Assembly: GCA_964035545.1 (NCBI GenBank)
Contig: OZ037772.1
Span: 5,233,733 to 5,297,732, forward strand
Direction: 5' to 3'
DNA: 64,000 nt
Source of the DNA: Bugula neritina
Lineage: Eukaryota > Bryozoa > Gymnolaemata > Cheilostomatida > Bugulidae
The position numbers and the translations under genes were made by a program. The notes below the pieces were generated by a model, which saw only the letters and a program-made list of their open reading frames with translations, made no database searches and was not told where the DNA came from. Below, piece by piece: positions 46,879 through 58,743 of the stretch (its first letter is position 1; each line of letters starts with the position of its first letter).

Positions 46879-47216
46879 CAGGGCTGTCCAACAGGAGGTC
46901 CTAGGGCCGGATGTGGTCGCCAGCCTACATTTATGTAGCCCTCGAAGGCAAAAAGCTAAAATAATTTTTTTATGGTATACATGAATTAAAGTGAACAGCC
47001 ACGTGTAAATGCCTTATTTATACAAATAACACAAAGAATGCAGCCTGCAGTAACTATTAGGACTTAATTGTGTAATGATTCTTAAAGTTTTAGAATAAAG
47101 TAGTTTGAAATTGCTGATGCTGTGGCCCCCAGCACAAGCTGAAGCTTACAATGCGGCCCTTGCCATGAAATATTCCATTTCTCTGGCCCTCAGTCTGAAA
47201 AGGTTGGACACCCCTG
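46879..47216. mobile_element. hAT-type MITE with perfect 8-bp target duplication
   Basis: 338-bp element. Ends CAGGGCTGTCCAACAGG and, inverted, CAGGGGTGTCCAACCTT, typical hAT/Charlie-like termini. Flanked by TATAAAAC at 46871-46878 and 47217-47224. The interior has the GGCCGGATGTGG and ATGCGGCCCTTGCC segments common to hAT MITEs. No open frame. Confidence 0.93.
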
Positions 47217-48035
47217 TATAAAACCAATTCGCATCCTTTTACAGCCTGTGATCCTAATTATACAGTATAGTTAGTAGCGTTTGATAGGCTTTAGACTGTG
47301 CACTATGCAGGTAACAATTGAGCTTAACCTGTGGTCTAGTGTCTTCAACTGCTACATCGACTCTTTAAATTCCAGGCTTTAACTTGTATTTGAGTTGATA
47401 GTTGCTGGTTTTGCAGCAATTTTAAGGGCAGCTGTACTTAATCCTTCAGGAAACAGTCAATTAAAAACTGTCATACCACAACCTTGTTAAAAATACCTTC
47501 TTCTAATCCCACATCATTATATCAAAGTGTATTCTGCCACCATTCTTGAGTACTAATTAGGTTTTCATTTGAGTTAAAGAGTTAATATATATTATAATAT
47601 GTCTTAAGGAGAAACATGCATCTGTCTCATTAATCAATTATTGCTAATTGATTAGATGATCACGCGGTGTATGGGCGGGGAAGACTAGGGCAAAGTTTTC
47701 TAGAACAAGTTTTAGTTCTAATATTGCAATTGAGTAATTAGAAAGTTTATCGGCCAAATTTCTACTTGTCCTAGGAAATAGACTTAATGCTTATTATTAA
47801 TTGTGAAATGAAATCATGTAATAGTACACAAATTTAATTTTATGTTATATAATCATTGTTGTTTCTCAAAAGATAATTGGGCACAGGATTGAGTAGGGGA
47901 ATGAAGCCCCATAAGTTGGTTAGTGCATGTCACCAAAAGCTACTTTGATATGAGATCTATATAGGCATCGTTGTTTGTTTAAGTGATGGGATTACTATAT
48001 AGCTATATAGTCTGCTTTTCCGCCCTAATTACTAT

Positions 48036-48190
48036 CACTGCGTTTCCATGACTGCGCATAATGCGAATGAATTCTCGTAGGATTATTTGTGGTTTGCATT
48101 AACTTATAGTTGTGGTTTCATTCGATGTAACTGTTTCCATCAGCCGAATGAAAAAATTCATTCGCATAATGCGATAATGGAAACGCAGTG
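48036..48190. mobile_element. 155-bp MITE with ~38-bp inverted ends
   Basis: Ends CACTGCGTTTCCATGACTGC and, inverted, CACTGCGTTTCCATTATCGC, both continuing into GCGAATGAATT. Flanked by TAT at 48033-48035 and 48191-48193, a 3-bp duplication as in PIF/Harbinger-like elements. A second, decayed copy lies at 53475-53630. Confidence 0.88.
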
Positions 48191-48879
48191 TATCAGAGGC
48201 TGCACTATTTGATTTATTGCTATATAAACTATAATGGCCAATATTATTTAGACCAATTCTAATATTGCCACCTAACACATACTATAGTTGGTTAGCTAAA
48301 GAATTCTACATTTTTAAAAACATCAATTTACAAAAGTTTTATTTGCAATTGCAAACTTCAATTTTTTTGTTTTAATGTTCTGAAACATTGCTGAAAAATT
48401 TCTATGGTAAAAGTTAATATATATAATATAAAGTAATGGGGCCATTAAAGTTTTAAAAAAATTTAGTCTGTTGAAACAATAATTTTACACCAGTTAAGGC
48501 AGAAGGGGAAAAAATTAAACTGTAGAATTTCAACTTGAAGTAAATTTTATAGAAAGCATGCAAAATATGTTTTTATTATTTCAAAGAGAAAGAATGCAAT
48601 TCATTTATATATAGCATGTATTTTATAAATTCGCAAATTACCTACTATATATATTCTTTAATTTTTTCTGTAGAGTGAAAGTAGCTTTTACTAGCCATAA
48701 GTAATCATATATATCATTTGTATGGTTGCATCAATGTATTTTACATTTTGTCACACTATAAAGTGTATTTCTCCCTCCCCGAGATTATATGAATTGCAGG
48801 TATTGTCATTTTTGTTTTTCAGTAGCACCTTTTAAAGATAAGCCCACTAAATATTATATATTATAGGCTATATGTTTTT

Positions 48880-49021
48880 TGTTAAAGCGGGTGAAGAGCT
48901 TATTCAGATGTGACGCAGGAGCAATTATGACTGGATGCTCTTCCTAACATCACCAATGGCCTTTTTGGGGTTTGAACTATAAGCCAAATGCTTTAAAACA
49001 GCTAACCCTAACTGCTCCCTG
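48880..49021 (-). mobile_element. tRNA-derived SINE, truncated copy
   Basis: Minus-strand copy: GGGAGCAGTTAGGGTTAGC (degenerate head), CCATTGGTGATGTTAGGAAG, CATCCAGTCATAATTGCTCC, CATCTGAATAAGCTCTTC. Confidence 0.8.
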
Positions 49022-51000
49022 AATATGTGAGATAAATTATACTCCAGGATATGAAAGAGCAAAATTGCTTTGTGTCAGCATTTCATATAAATCTGGAAAG
49101 TAAATTTTTTATAACAGTTTAGATGCAACTTCACATATGCAATATTTTAAAAATACTTTTGGTGATCAAAATATGTTATAAATTTCTATAACTTTGATGC
49201 AAAAATTTCATTCCACTTTTCAACAAACAAAATTGTTTTAGTTAAAGTTATGCAGAAAATGGTAATTTTTTCTGCAAAGTCAAGGAAACCTTAAATTTTA
49301 TATTTTTAATGTGAATCATGAAGTATCTATTGAAGACAACATCAAACACATATGTAAAATTTCACACAAATAAGTTACTAAAGCATGCTTTGCTACAGTG
49401 TTAGCGTTGCTAGACATTTGAATTCATAACTTTGATGTTAGCTTGGCGTATCTGTGCAATAGATCTAACTTTATATTATGTAGTATTTTCTATATCTCTT
49501 TAGCATATTGCAATTTTGTAAGCTTTTTTATGAAAAATACTGACTTGATTAATATACATTTTTGTATTTTTTTGGCAAAATAGGAAAAGCTTTTAAGAAA
49601 AAAGAATTGAATTTGAAAAAAAAATGCTGAAAAACTAAAAATAAAACTTTGAAAAAATTTAGATTTAGATCCATAAACAGTATTGCCTGAATCCCAAATG
49701 CCACCCTTATCTTAGCTCAAGCTTACTGTAATATTTTCAAAATAAAGAAACAGTTTGTCTACAGCTGGCTGACAATTTTGGTAGTTTTCATTGGATTGAC
49801 TAACTATAATAACTATCATCATATAATATATTATATAATATATTATATAATATATTATATAATATATTAGTTTCATAGTTAGATTGAAAATACACTTAAT
49901 TACAGTATTATACAAGCTGTCTATAGTCTATCTTTGTTGCTTTGGAGTTGCAACTACTTGCCTATTTTTAGCCTCAAATAGCAAAGTCTCAGCCTAATTA
50001 AGATTAGATGCAAAATATTCTACGCAAATTTAATGCTATGAAAAATATTACAAAGTTACAACATATAATATACATTATAATGTCTTAAAATGAAAATTAA
50101 TTGTAGTGCAAAATAATGTAATAATGTATTATGATATAACGTGTTACAATATAATAATATATAACTTTACCAGCTACTTTGTTATAATATGAAATATTAC
50201 AATACAATAAAACTAATTTAAAACAAAGTAACACTGTATATATATATAGTGCATTATATAAAGTATTATGTTGTATAATAAGATATCTTAATATAATGAA
50301 ATATAAATTATATATCTTGCTTACAATTAGAATTATTCCATGAAATAAATGAAAGCGTTAATAACAGTTTTAATTTATACAAGTTCTGGTTGATTTGGTG
50401 ATATTTTCAGCTGCTTTTAGATTTATATATAAGCGAGGTGACTGTTATTGCACTTTGCTACGTTATTTTAGCTCAAATTTGATAAAAAAAAAACTATAAA
50501 TTGATTGTAACTCACAAGACATATAATTGTGATGGTTTTTCTTTTACTGCATTAGATTTACCACCAAAACTAACATAAATTACCTCTTCTATAAAAATTT
50601 GTTAGGGTCTAGCTGGCTTATAATAACACCCAGCTTCTGTTTCCTGGTTCTGTAAATGTTTTAGTGAATTAATAATTATCTTTTCAGTACTGAAATTCCC
50701 ACGCAGAGATTAAGCTTATATGATTAAAAGTGACACATAGTTATTACTATAGGTATAGAAAATTTGGTAAGTTACAGGTAGAGTTGAGTTCTGCATCTCT
50801 TTGTAAAAACTGTTAAATTTATTTCAAGAGTTTATATCCGCTGTGTGTTTACAGAACTAATTGTCTTCTTTGAAATAAGACATTTATAAGTTTAACAACT
50901 TTGCTAATGTGCTCTATAGACCTTAATGTTCAACTCTTTCAAAGTAAACTGCCTACCATTCCTACTATCAATATTGAGGTAGTTGCAATAATGGAGAATT

Positions 51001-51080
51001 GAGAAATTAAGCCTGTGTTCTAGATCATAGCTGTAGCGTGAGAAGTTTTGTTTTCGTGAGGGCTTCAACCTGGCCGGCCC
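51001..51080 (+). repeat. Interspersed repeat, AAGCCTGTGTTCTAGAT family
   Basis: Contains AAGCCTGTGTTCTAGATCA, then GAGAAGTT and CGTGAGGGCTTCAACCTGG. Related to 59325-59450 (plus) and 52925-52985 (minus). Confidence 0.65.
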
Positions 51081-52924
51081 CCAAACCAAAATTTAATATT
51101 AAAATTAAAAAAGTTAGGCTTTTTCAATTTTTCCATTGCTGTTCCTAAATGCTAATATTTGCTTTTAAAAACAGCTTTTTTCCCAAAGATTGCTTTCCGA
51201 AGCTTTAATATTTTCATGTTCATTAACTTCAAAACATGTTCAGCTATTAAAATGCAATTTTTCTCTATTAAAAATTTCAGGTTTACTTCTGTAAAACTTG
51301 AATTTGCTAAAGTCATATAGGATCCAACTAGAGTGTGCAGAGTAATGCTTTGATGTGGTCAGATCATAGCAACCTGTTAGTTTCTCCAACACATCTGATG
51401 GTTGACTGAATGCCCACCTTTCTTTCACTAAACACTCTCAAACGATTAATTATGATTAATATTTTGATTTATTACACTTCACTTCAGCAAACTTGGCTAA
51501 TTTTCAAGTCTATATGAAAGTGACTGTTTTTGCACTTTGCTATTATAATACTAGGCATTGAGCTTAGCTTTTTGACATATTTAATTTAATAATTCAGTCA
51601 TCTTGGCATAATAAAAATTAATGTAAATATTAGCCAAAATATCTTTTCTCAACGAAAACAATATTTCATATCTGCTTGAACACAGCATAAAATACTTGAG
51701 TAAATACGCCGGTTATGTTTAGACATTCATAAAGATGTCAACTGACAATGTATTGTCTAACTTCTTTTTGATGGATAGACTAAAGGCAATTAGCATATAT
51801 AAATCTTGTAAAAAAATATATAATTTGTCGTTAATTGGAATTTGTGGTTCAAGTGAAAATTTTAATGGCAGCTTTAAAGTTGGTCTCAAAGCGCATGTAC
51901 TGTAAACACTGAGTCATGCCAAACCAGGACCAGCACCAATAGATGATGTAGTCTTGGACAATGTTGTTTCACAAATAAAGCAAACTTTATTGACCAAAAT
52001 AACCATTTTCGGTTTTGGTTATCATCCTGAATGCAAACAGTGTGTTTGCTCAAACAGCTACTGTTTAAACCTTGTGGTATTTGTTGTAAAGCTTACTAGT
52101 TAGTAGTCGAGAGTCTTTAGAGCATAGAGTAGGCATACACTTATTATTTAATAGCCAATCTTCAAAATGTATTCATGTGCAACAAGTTCAAGAATAATTG
52201 TGGGGTTGACATGTCATCTACTCTGAAAAGGAAAGAAAATGAAAAACCAATGCCTATATCAAAACAAGTATTCAAACAAAGGTCAACAACTTCTAAAGAG
52301 TCAGATGCTGAATCATTCTTTTACCTGCTAAGAAACTATAATTATAATTATAAATGTGGTCAGATGCATGAGTTGTGAACTAGGAAAAGTTATCATAATA
52401 TCACTGTTACTATATAGGTTATGCAATTACGAGATTGTTCGGGTTTAAATTAGATAGGTATTTATTAGTAAACATATTCCAACATCGTAGATGAGCAAGA
52501 ATGAAGATCTGTGGTTAAGAACAACTACTTCCGGTTATACAAAAATCTAATCTACGACAGAAGTCATGTAAATGTTATACACTCGTATCAAAACATGTAG
52601 TTTTTCAGCCGATAACTATAGGTATTTCAGTTTTAAGTATAACTCTCAAAGTACATATATTAAACTATGAGCTGTAAGCAATTTCTTGTAGAATAGGATG
52701 CCTAACATTGGTAGCATTTTCAGTTAAAATCCAAGTCTCAGTTATGGCTAGGCAAAGCTGTGGTGAGAGAAGTTGGCTCTACAGGAACATGTCATTTCAA
52801 ACTCAAGATTTATACTGATAATCACTAAGCTTGGCTTAAATTCATCCTCACATTTCATTTGCAGTAGTAGAAACGCTTTGAAAGCTTGATTTCTTTAAAA
52901 AATTTTATAAGGCTAGTTTGAGGC

Positions 52925-52985
52925 CAAAACTGAACTTCTTTTGATACATTGCTAATCTAGAACACAGGCTTTTCTCATTTGGACT
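52925..52985 (-). repeat. Interspersed repeat, AAGCCTGTGTTCTAGAT family
   Basis: The minus strand reads GAGAAAAGCCTGTGTTCTAG followed by ATTAGCAATGTATC and GAAGTTC, matching the copy at 59325. Confidence 0.65.
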
Positions 52986-53474
52986 CAAGTGTGTCTGCCA
53001 TCGCTCATTATGTATCATGGCATCAGAAGATGTGTTCTAGAATATTCTATCTGTCTAACTCTAGTGTGTGTTATGGGATCTACTTGAGTATGCAGTCAAC
53101 TATCCTATTTGCATAATTGTTAGACTTAATAACATTAATTTGCATATTTCGCCGAATTAAATTACACACTGTATTATCAAGATAATTATAAAACAATTTG
53201 CATCAATACTTTGCTCCTCTTGACACTAACAAGGGTCTAAAACAGCTCTTAATGCCAGACTATTCTGTCCTTTCTTTCACCTAAAGCGAAACAGTATGAG
53301 CATAATATTATGCTGATTATATAGAGTTCGAAGAGTAAGTGTTATCAGATATAGCCACTACAACTAGTAAAAATAACTAAAAATACCTGTATATGTAATT
53401 GTAAATCTTTAGAAAATTTAAATAGCATCATTACAACATATTTGTTATCGTTAGCTTGCTAGCTGTTAATAACA

Positions 53475-53630
53475 TTCAAGCTTCTTTGCATTATTCGAAT
53501 ATATTTTTTTCATTCATATTTGGAAACAGTTGAATCGAATGAAACCACAGCCATGAGGTAATGCAAACCACAACTGCAAATTCATCGCTACAAGTACCAT
53601 TCGCATAATGCAAGGAATAGAAGCGCAGTG
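53475..53630 (-). mobile_element. Decayed copy of the 48036-48190 MITE
   Basis: Aligns in reverse orientation: GGAAACAGTTGAATCGAATG, AAACCACAGCC, AATGCAAACCACAA, CATTCGCATAATGC and the end GAAGCGCAGTG. The left end is badly eroded. Confidence 0.75.
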
Positions 53631-53654
53631 ATCACCACTTTATATACATGTGCT

Positions 53655-53828
53655 CTTCTCTCAGTTGAAAGAGGGTATAAACGAAATACAGGGCGACCTA
53701 GACTCAGACTTAAAGATGTTGCTAAGAGGAATATGAAATGGAGAGCAATAAACTTGAGTTCTTGGCAGCAGACAGCTGACAACAGAGCTGCGTGGAGAGC
53801 TGTAACCAAATCTAAGCCGAATCCATAA
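53655..53828 (+). pseudogene. LINE reverse-transcriptase C-terminal fragment
   Basis: The plus-strand frame ends ..RGYKRNTGRPRLRLKDVAKR, then NMKWRAINLSSWQQTADNRA and AWRAVTK before TAA. The G-RP-R/K-LR-KDV-KR-M...W...A.DR..WR layout is the usual tail of non-LTR retrotransposon polyproteins (RTE/jockey-like group). The upstream RT domain is missing, so this is a 5'-truncated dead copy adjoining the MITE relic. Confidence 0.75.
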
Positions 53829-56800
53829 AACAGTCATAATTGTGTCGACTGACTGCAAGAGGAGGAGTGAAAGTAGCAAATTTTATTTACAGCAGAAATA
53901 GCTCTCTTAGTGGGAGCTCAAATCTAATCTGATGACCTAACATGACCAGCGATTAAATACAAAGGTCTTGACCAAACTAGCTTGTCCAGGCACAGAAACT
54001 GTCAGGCATCCCTTGAAAAGTCTTGTTTGTCAGCTATAAATATTTCTAGACACGCTGGCAGGAAATTGCAAAGTTTCCGTTTTCAATAAAAAAAGAATTA
54101 CATCAACAAAAGTTGATTTTAAAAATTCAATATTCGCTACGACAACGACGTGGTCATCTAATCCAGGCCTGCAACTCGGAGCTTAGGTAATGGCATGTGA
54201 TATATTTTTATTTCTTTGCTATCATTTAAAAACAAACGTCATGTCTTAAAAAAACTTTCTACTGGGAAGGGCTCCATGCTTAAAGTTCACTGCTTAAGTT
54301 TCGGATTCAGGTTGATGCACTAACATTATCTGGCTTTTTGTTTAACAGAATGGAAACTATGTTAGACTAGCCAGGTTAGCCAATAGACTTCAAGAGTTTT
54401 GAGTTCAAGATTACATAATCTGGAAGCATTTCCTGTGTTAAGCTACATTAGACAACTTTTCACCACCTGACTACAACCCATTGGCATTCAAATCATCAGA
54501 GAGTCTGTACAAGGCAGAGGCATTGATTAGGTGTACCTAGGACAATAGCTTCTGTTGAAAGTACTAAGATATGTAGACCAGTTCTCTAAGACCCCCTAAA
54601 TAGACAGCACTTGGTTGTTTGGCAATAGTCAGTTGGGGTGTCCTTGTATGCATTCAAAAAAATATATAATGTTTACTCTCTAATGATTTAGGAAAGATGA
54701 TTTATAGGGATGTTTTTGGTCTAGTACGCAGACTATAGCATTAGGGATCGACAATTTTGTTCCACATATTTAGCTTTGCATAAAGTAATTGTTAAATCAA
54801 TAACTAAAATGGCTGTTAATTGTTAAAGCTTAAGGGAGTGGCAATGTGTGTGTATGTATAATATCTGGTACTCTGTATTGTCTACTCTACACTCACTCAC
54901 TGCATCACTAGATATTCTTAATTGTTATCTAATTACCTAATCTTTTTTGATGTAGAAAATGGAGTGTGGTTATAAAAACAACGGTGAGCAGCAATATAAA
55001 AAGTGTAAATCGTTTTCGATGCAAATAAATGCTGGCCAGAAACTTTATATGGAATTACAAATTAAATTTAAGCAAAAACCTGCATCTCATCACCAAACAA
55101 AAAGACAAGTGCTATGAGAAGCAAGAGTTACAAGTTGATTTTTAGTATAGTATACGCTTAGGCAAAATGATGTTCAAAAAATTTCATTATTGTGCAATTA
55201 GCCCAAACATAAGTTTGCAATATAAACAGAAAAAGTTCACTGGCTTGACTCTATAAAAAAGAATTTATTTAAAAGATTTAATTAATATAAGGCAATGAAG
55301 CAGTTTTGATTTCTAATTAATATACATATATTCAGTTATTACATTATTTGATTTGATAATTTTTACTTTTCATTTATATCCTAGTCAACCGTGATTACAA
55401 AGGTTGTGAAGCTTAAATTAAAGTAGCTATCGGGTTGCAAACAGAATAATATTATAATACTAGAATGTTTGTTCTTCATGTTGACAGTTTAACCTTTTAT
55501 CAATATTATTGTGAGTTGGCAGGTCTGTTTTGTAGATGCGTGTAGGGTTGTTGGCAAGTCTGGTCCATTATCTATACTATTGTCACGCACTCGCTATCAT
55601 TTGATGCTGATTATTGTAGACGAAAGGGACGACCGTGAATCTAACTGACTGTTCGGATTACAACTTAACTTTTAAATCAGGATATATAACAACATATGCT
55701 TTCGACCACATCACAAAAAAGAAAATTTAAAGTTTAAAGGTGAGTTGAAAGTTTAGTATTTTTAATTTCAGATTACCAGTTCAAAGGCTAGTTAAGTAAT
55801 TTGATTGCTTATTTATTATGGGAAAGTTACATTTTTAAAGCTGTTAAAAATAAGTTGAATATTGCTTGGTAACAACTTCAAAGGTGACATTTTTTATTAA
55901 AAGTGAGAGGTTGCTATTTGACATATTTAATAATAATATTATTAATGATTATTGGAATATTGAATGCACATGCCCTGTGGACATCTTCAAAAGGCGAGGA
56001 GCTTCTTATTTCAAAGATAATAAAAATTCTGGTTGCCAATAACTGTGGATAGAATGTGATGGTTAGTGTCACAACATCAAAGTCGTAATGAAATGGTGAC
56101 AAATAGTTTTCATTGAGAAATATTATTCATCACTTTGGAATGTTGACGCTGTAACCATTGCTTGGTGCATTTTCAAAGATCACAGCTATAGTTTTGTGTA
56201 AATACTCGCACTAGTTCACTAATTTAGCAGCAGTTTATGAAGAAAACTAACTTAGGCTTACTATTGCATACAAAATTGAGGTTTTGCATTTCCTATAAAG
56301 CCTGTAGACCTAAACAGTTAATAATAAGGACAACAAATTCTAAAACCTAAATCACCATTGATTTAAAACACCTCAAGTGGCATTCTTTCTGTTTAACAAA
56401 CAGAATAATGAGACAAGACAAACATTGGGTTGCAGCCAACACCATACTCATGAGTGATAGTGATATTTGTGTCATGCTGTTGACACAATGAACCGCAAGC
56501 ACTTGCAAGCACCTACACTGTCCTTCCTTCACTGAATTGTCAGCCACTTGAAGCTTTTTTATACAACTACTTGTCTATGAAAGAAAGTTGTCAAACTTAA
56601 TAATCATACTGAGTTAAACTAACCAGCCATTGCTGAAAGTTGTGGAGTGGAGAGTGATCAAGTTTACCAATTCCTGGTTAAGTTTCTAAGTATAAAGTTT
56701 AGGCGAGTGAAATGCACTGACTTAAGCAGGTTCAGCTCTACCCAAAACCAGTTTCGAGTTTAGGATTTACCATTTAAAGTGGCTTCGTGACCAGATGAAG

Positions 56801-56854
56801 TGACTAAATATAGCTTGGTGAAATCCTATACCATAATGTCGAGTATACCCTGTA
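53829..56854. other. Intergenic, no gene seen
   Basis: AT-rich. 54340-54640 is slightly less AT-rich but has no sustained frame. Confidence 0.45.
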
Positions 56855-56930
56855 GTTCTCGCTGTGTAATGGTTAGCACACTTGCTCACAAGTTGATGGT
56901 CTTGGGTTCGAATCCCAGCGGAGGCAATTT
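56855..56930 (+). mobile_element. tRNA-like sequence (SINE head or pseudo-tRNA)
   Basis: A-box-like GTGTAATGGTTAGCAC and a perfect B box GGTTCGAATCC with a 5-bp T stem. The anticodon arm (ACTTG..CAAGT) leaves too small a loop for a tRNA. Probably a separate tRNA-derived SINE family from that at 40097. Confidence 0.6.
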
Positions 56931-58618
56931 TTATTCCATAATATGTATCAACATTGTATTTGCTTGCATTAGCACCATGCAATATTCCAAAATATTGTTG
57001 CATAAATGGTTGTTAAACATAATTTTTTTCATTAATTGATGTCTAAGAGCCAATAAAGTAATCCTTAATCATTATTATTAGATTACCAAAAGCTGAAATT
57101 GTAAATTATTTAATTAACCAATCACCATGAAAGGCTGTTTACATGGGACTACCTGTATTATAATTATAAGAAAGGGTTATCTACTTGCATTATAATTATA
57201 AGAAAGGGTTATCTAAAGCAAAGACAAGTATAATATATGCATTGTGTTATCACTGTGTGGTTATTATATTGATAACGTGAGATCTGAAGCTACCTACGTG
57301 AATCTGTACAATACTAAGATGTTACTTAGTCTTCACAGGTGCTAGGCTAATATACAGTGAATTTTATGTCTGCTCCATGCGCCCTCCCCATACTTATGTA
57401 GCAAATGAAGCAGCAAATCTTGTGCTAAGTCTGTCATTACTCTGTAGAAAAGTACTCAAAATATTGTAAGAGTATTGGTACTAACGAGGAAATCTGTTAC
57501 ATTTCAATTTTCTTGTTTTTATTGAACGTCAACATGCTTTTTGGTAACAAGTTATTTCCTCAAGTTATTGAAATCTCTTTGTATTTTCTTGAAAAAAAAA
57601 CACATGAAATAACACATTTTTTAATTTACTGCAACTGAAATATCTCAGCATATACACTGCATTAATTGCAATAAATAGTATTTTGAAGTTTCCGGGTTTT
57701 TAGCATATCAACAAGATTTACAATGCGTTTAGGAAAGTAAACTCAAAGGGAGCAACTTTTAGTACTCTTTAACAACCCAACTTTTAATAATATATATATC
57801 GAAATGACAATGCATCATCATATGAGTATATCGTTATGCTGATATATTTTCATAATATGTAAAGACATCTATTGTCACTGTTTGCTTTGGTCACTAATAT
57901 GGGGACAAATATACTAATTTTTATAACAATTAGGCTTTAAAACTGTTGTAAAAAGTCTATGTTAGAGATATTTGTTACAGTTAACTGCCGAGAGAGAGAT
58001 AAGTTCACTTAGTTTAAATAGCCATCTGTCTGTTAGAAATGTCATACCTACCCCAGCAAGCCATTTGGGTGGATGGCACAGGAGATTATCGAATTTTATG
58101 ATTTTTGCTTATAGTACCTGGTGAAGGTTTTTATACACCTTACATATGCACTCTAAAACGTTGAACCAACAAATTAATGTGTCATTAGGAGCCTACAATT
58201 AGTTTATTTGTCAATTTTGGTAAAAAAATCTTTCAAATAGAAAAAATTAATGGCATTGGTGTGCTTCATCATAGGGAATGCCTTTAGCTGTTGCCACTCC
58301 TAAACAATAATTTTATAGGACTACCAAGTTTATTTCTAATTTCCAAATTACGTGAAGATGTAAATTATAACCTTCACATAAATGTTTCTACTACCGTGAA
58401 CTTTAACTGTGCAAAAGCTTTTCAGTCTTCTGTGTTTCTATGAGAAAGAAAAGGTAGCATCAGAAATTCACATGCTCTGTAATTACCATGTCAAGATAGC
58501 TAGTGGTTGCCTAGCAACCCAAAAGTATTACTATGTTGTAAAGTTTAGAGTAGCTGTGAACAGAAGTCTGTTCAAAGCAAATAGTTTACAACTATAAGTT
58601 CCCTTTTCTGTGTTTCAG
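56931..58618. other. Intergenic or upstream intron
   Basis: AT-rich. Because the next exon starts with an acceptor, an untranslated exon of that gene should lie somewhere to the left, but I cannot place it. Confidence 0.35.
57148..57216. repeat. Short tandem duplication
   Basis: Two copies of TTATAATTATAAGAAAGGGT + TATCTA, spaced about 35 bp. Confidence 0.9.
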
Positions 58619-58743
58619 TAGGAGATGAGTTAATGAGCTGAGAGGTAAAGATACTGAGATGGCGAGATTAGCGAATATATTCATCTGTGCTGCTGTAACT
58701 GCATGCCTATCAATCCTCCTGACACACGCCACTGATCACGCAA
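58619..58743 (+). CDS. First coding exon of a secreted or membrane protein gene
   Basis: A strong acceptor (TTTTCTGTGTTTCAG) ends at 58,618; 40 nt of 5'UTR follow, then ATG at 58,659. The 28 codons MARLANIFICAAVTACLSIL.. form a classic signal peptide with cleavage expected near THA-TDHA. The exon ends in phase 1 at GTAAGA (58,744). The rest of the gene is not identified: it lies in the next 5 kb in exons I cannot recognise, or beyond the window. Function unknown. Confidence 0.6.

Larger units (their letters stand above)
49022..53474. other. Intergenic, no supported gene
   Basis: AT-rich. A TATAATATAT palindromic run at 49826-49872 and two copies of an interspersed repeat (see 51001 and 52925) are the only structure seen. 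The 67-codon frame at 52175-52378 is Lys/Ser rich with no recognisable domain. Confidence 0.45.

Noticed and set aside
52175-52378. 67-codon Lys/Ser-rich plus-strand frame
   Set aside because: No domain, splice context or codon signal; length is expected by chance in this much AT-rich DNA.
56855-56930. Functional tRNA gene
   Set aside because: The T arm and B box are good but the anticodon loop is too short and the acceptor stem does not pair; tRNA-derived repeat is more likely.
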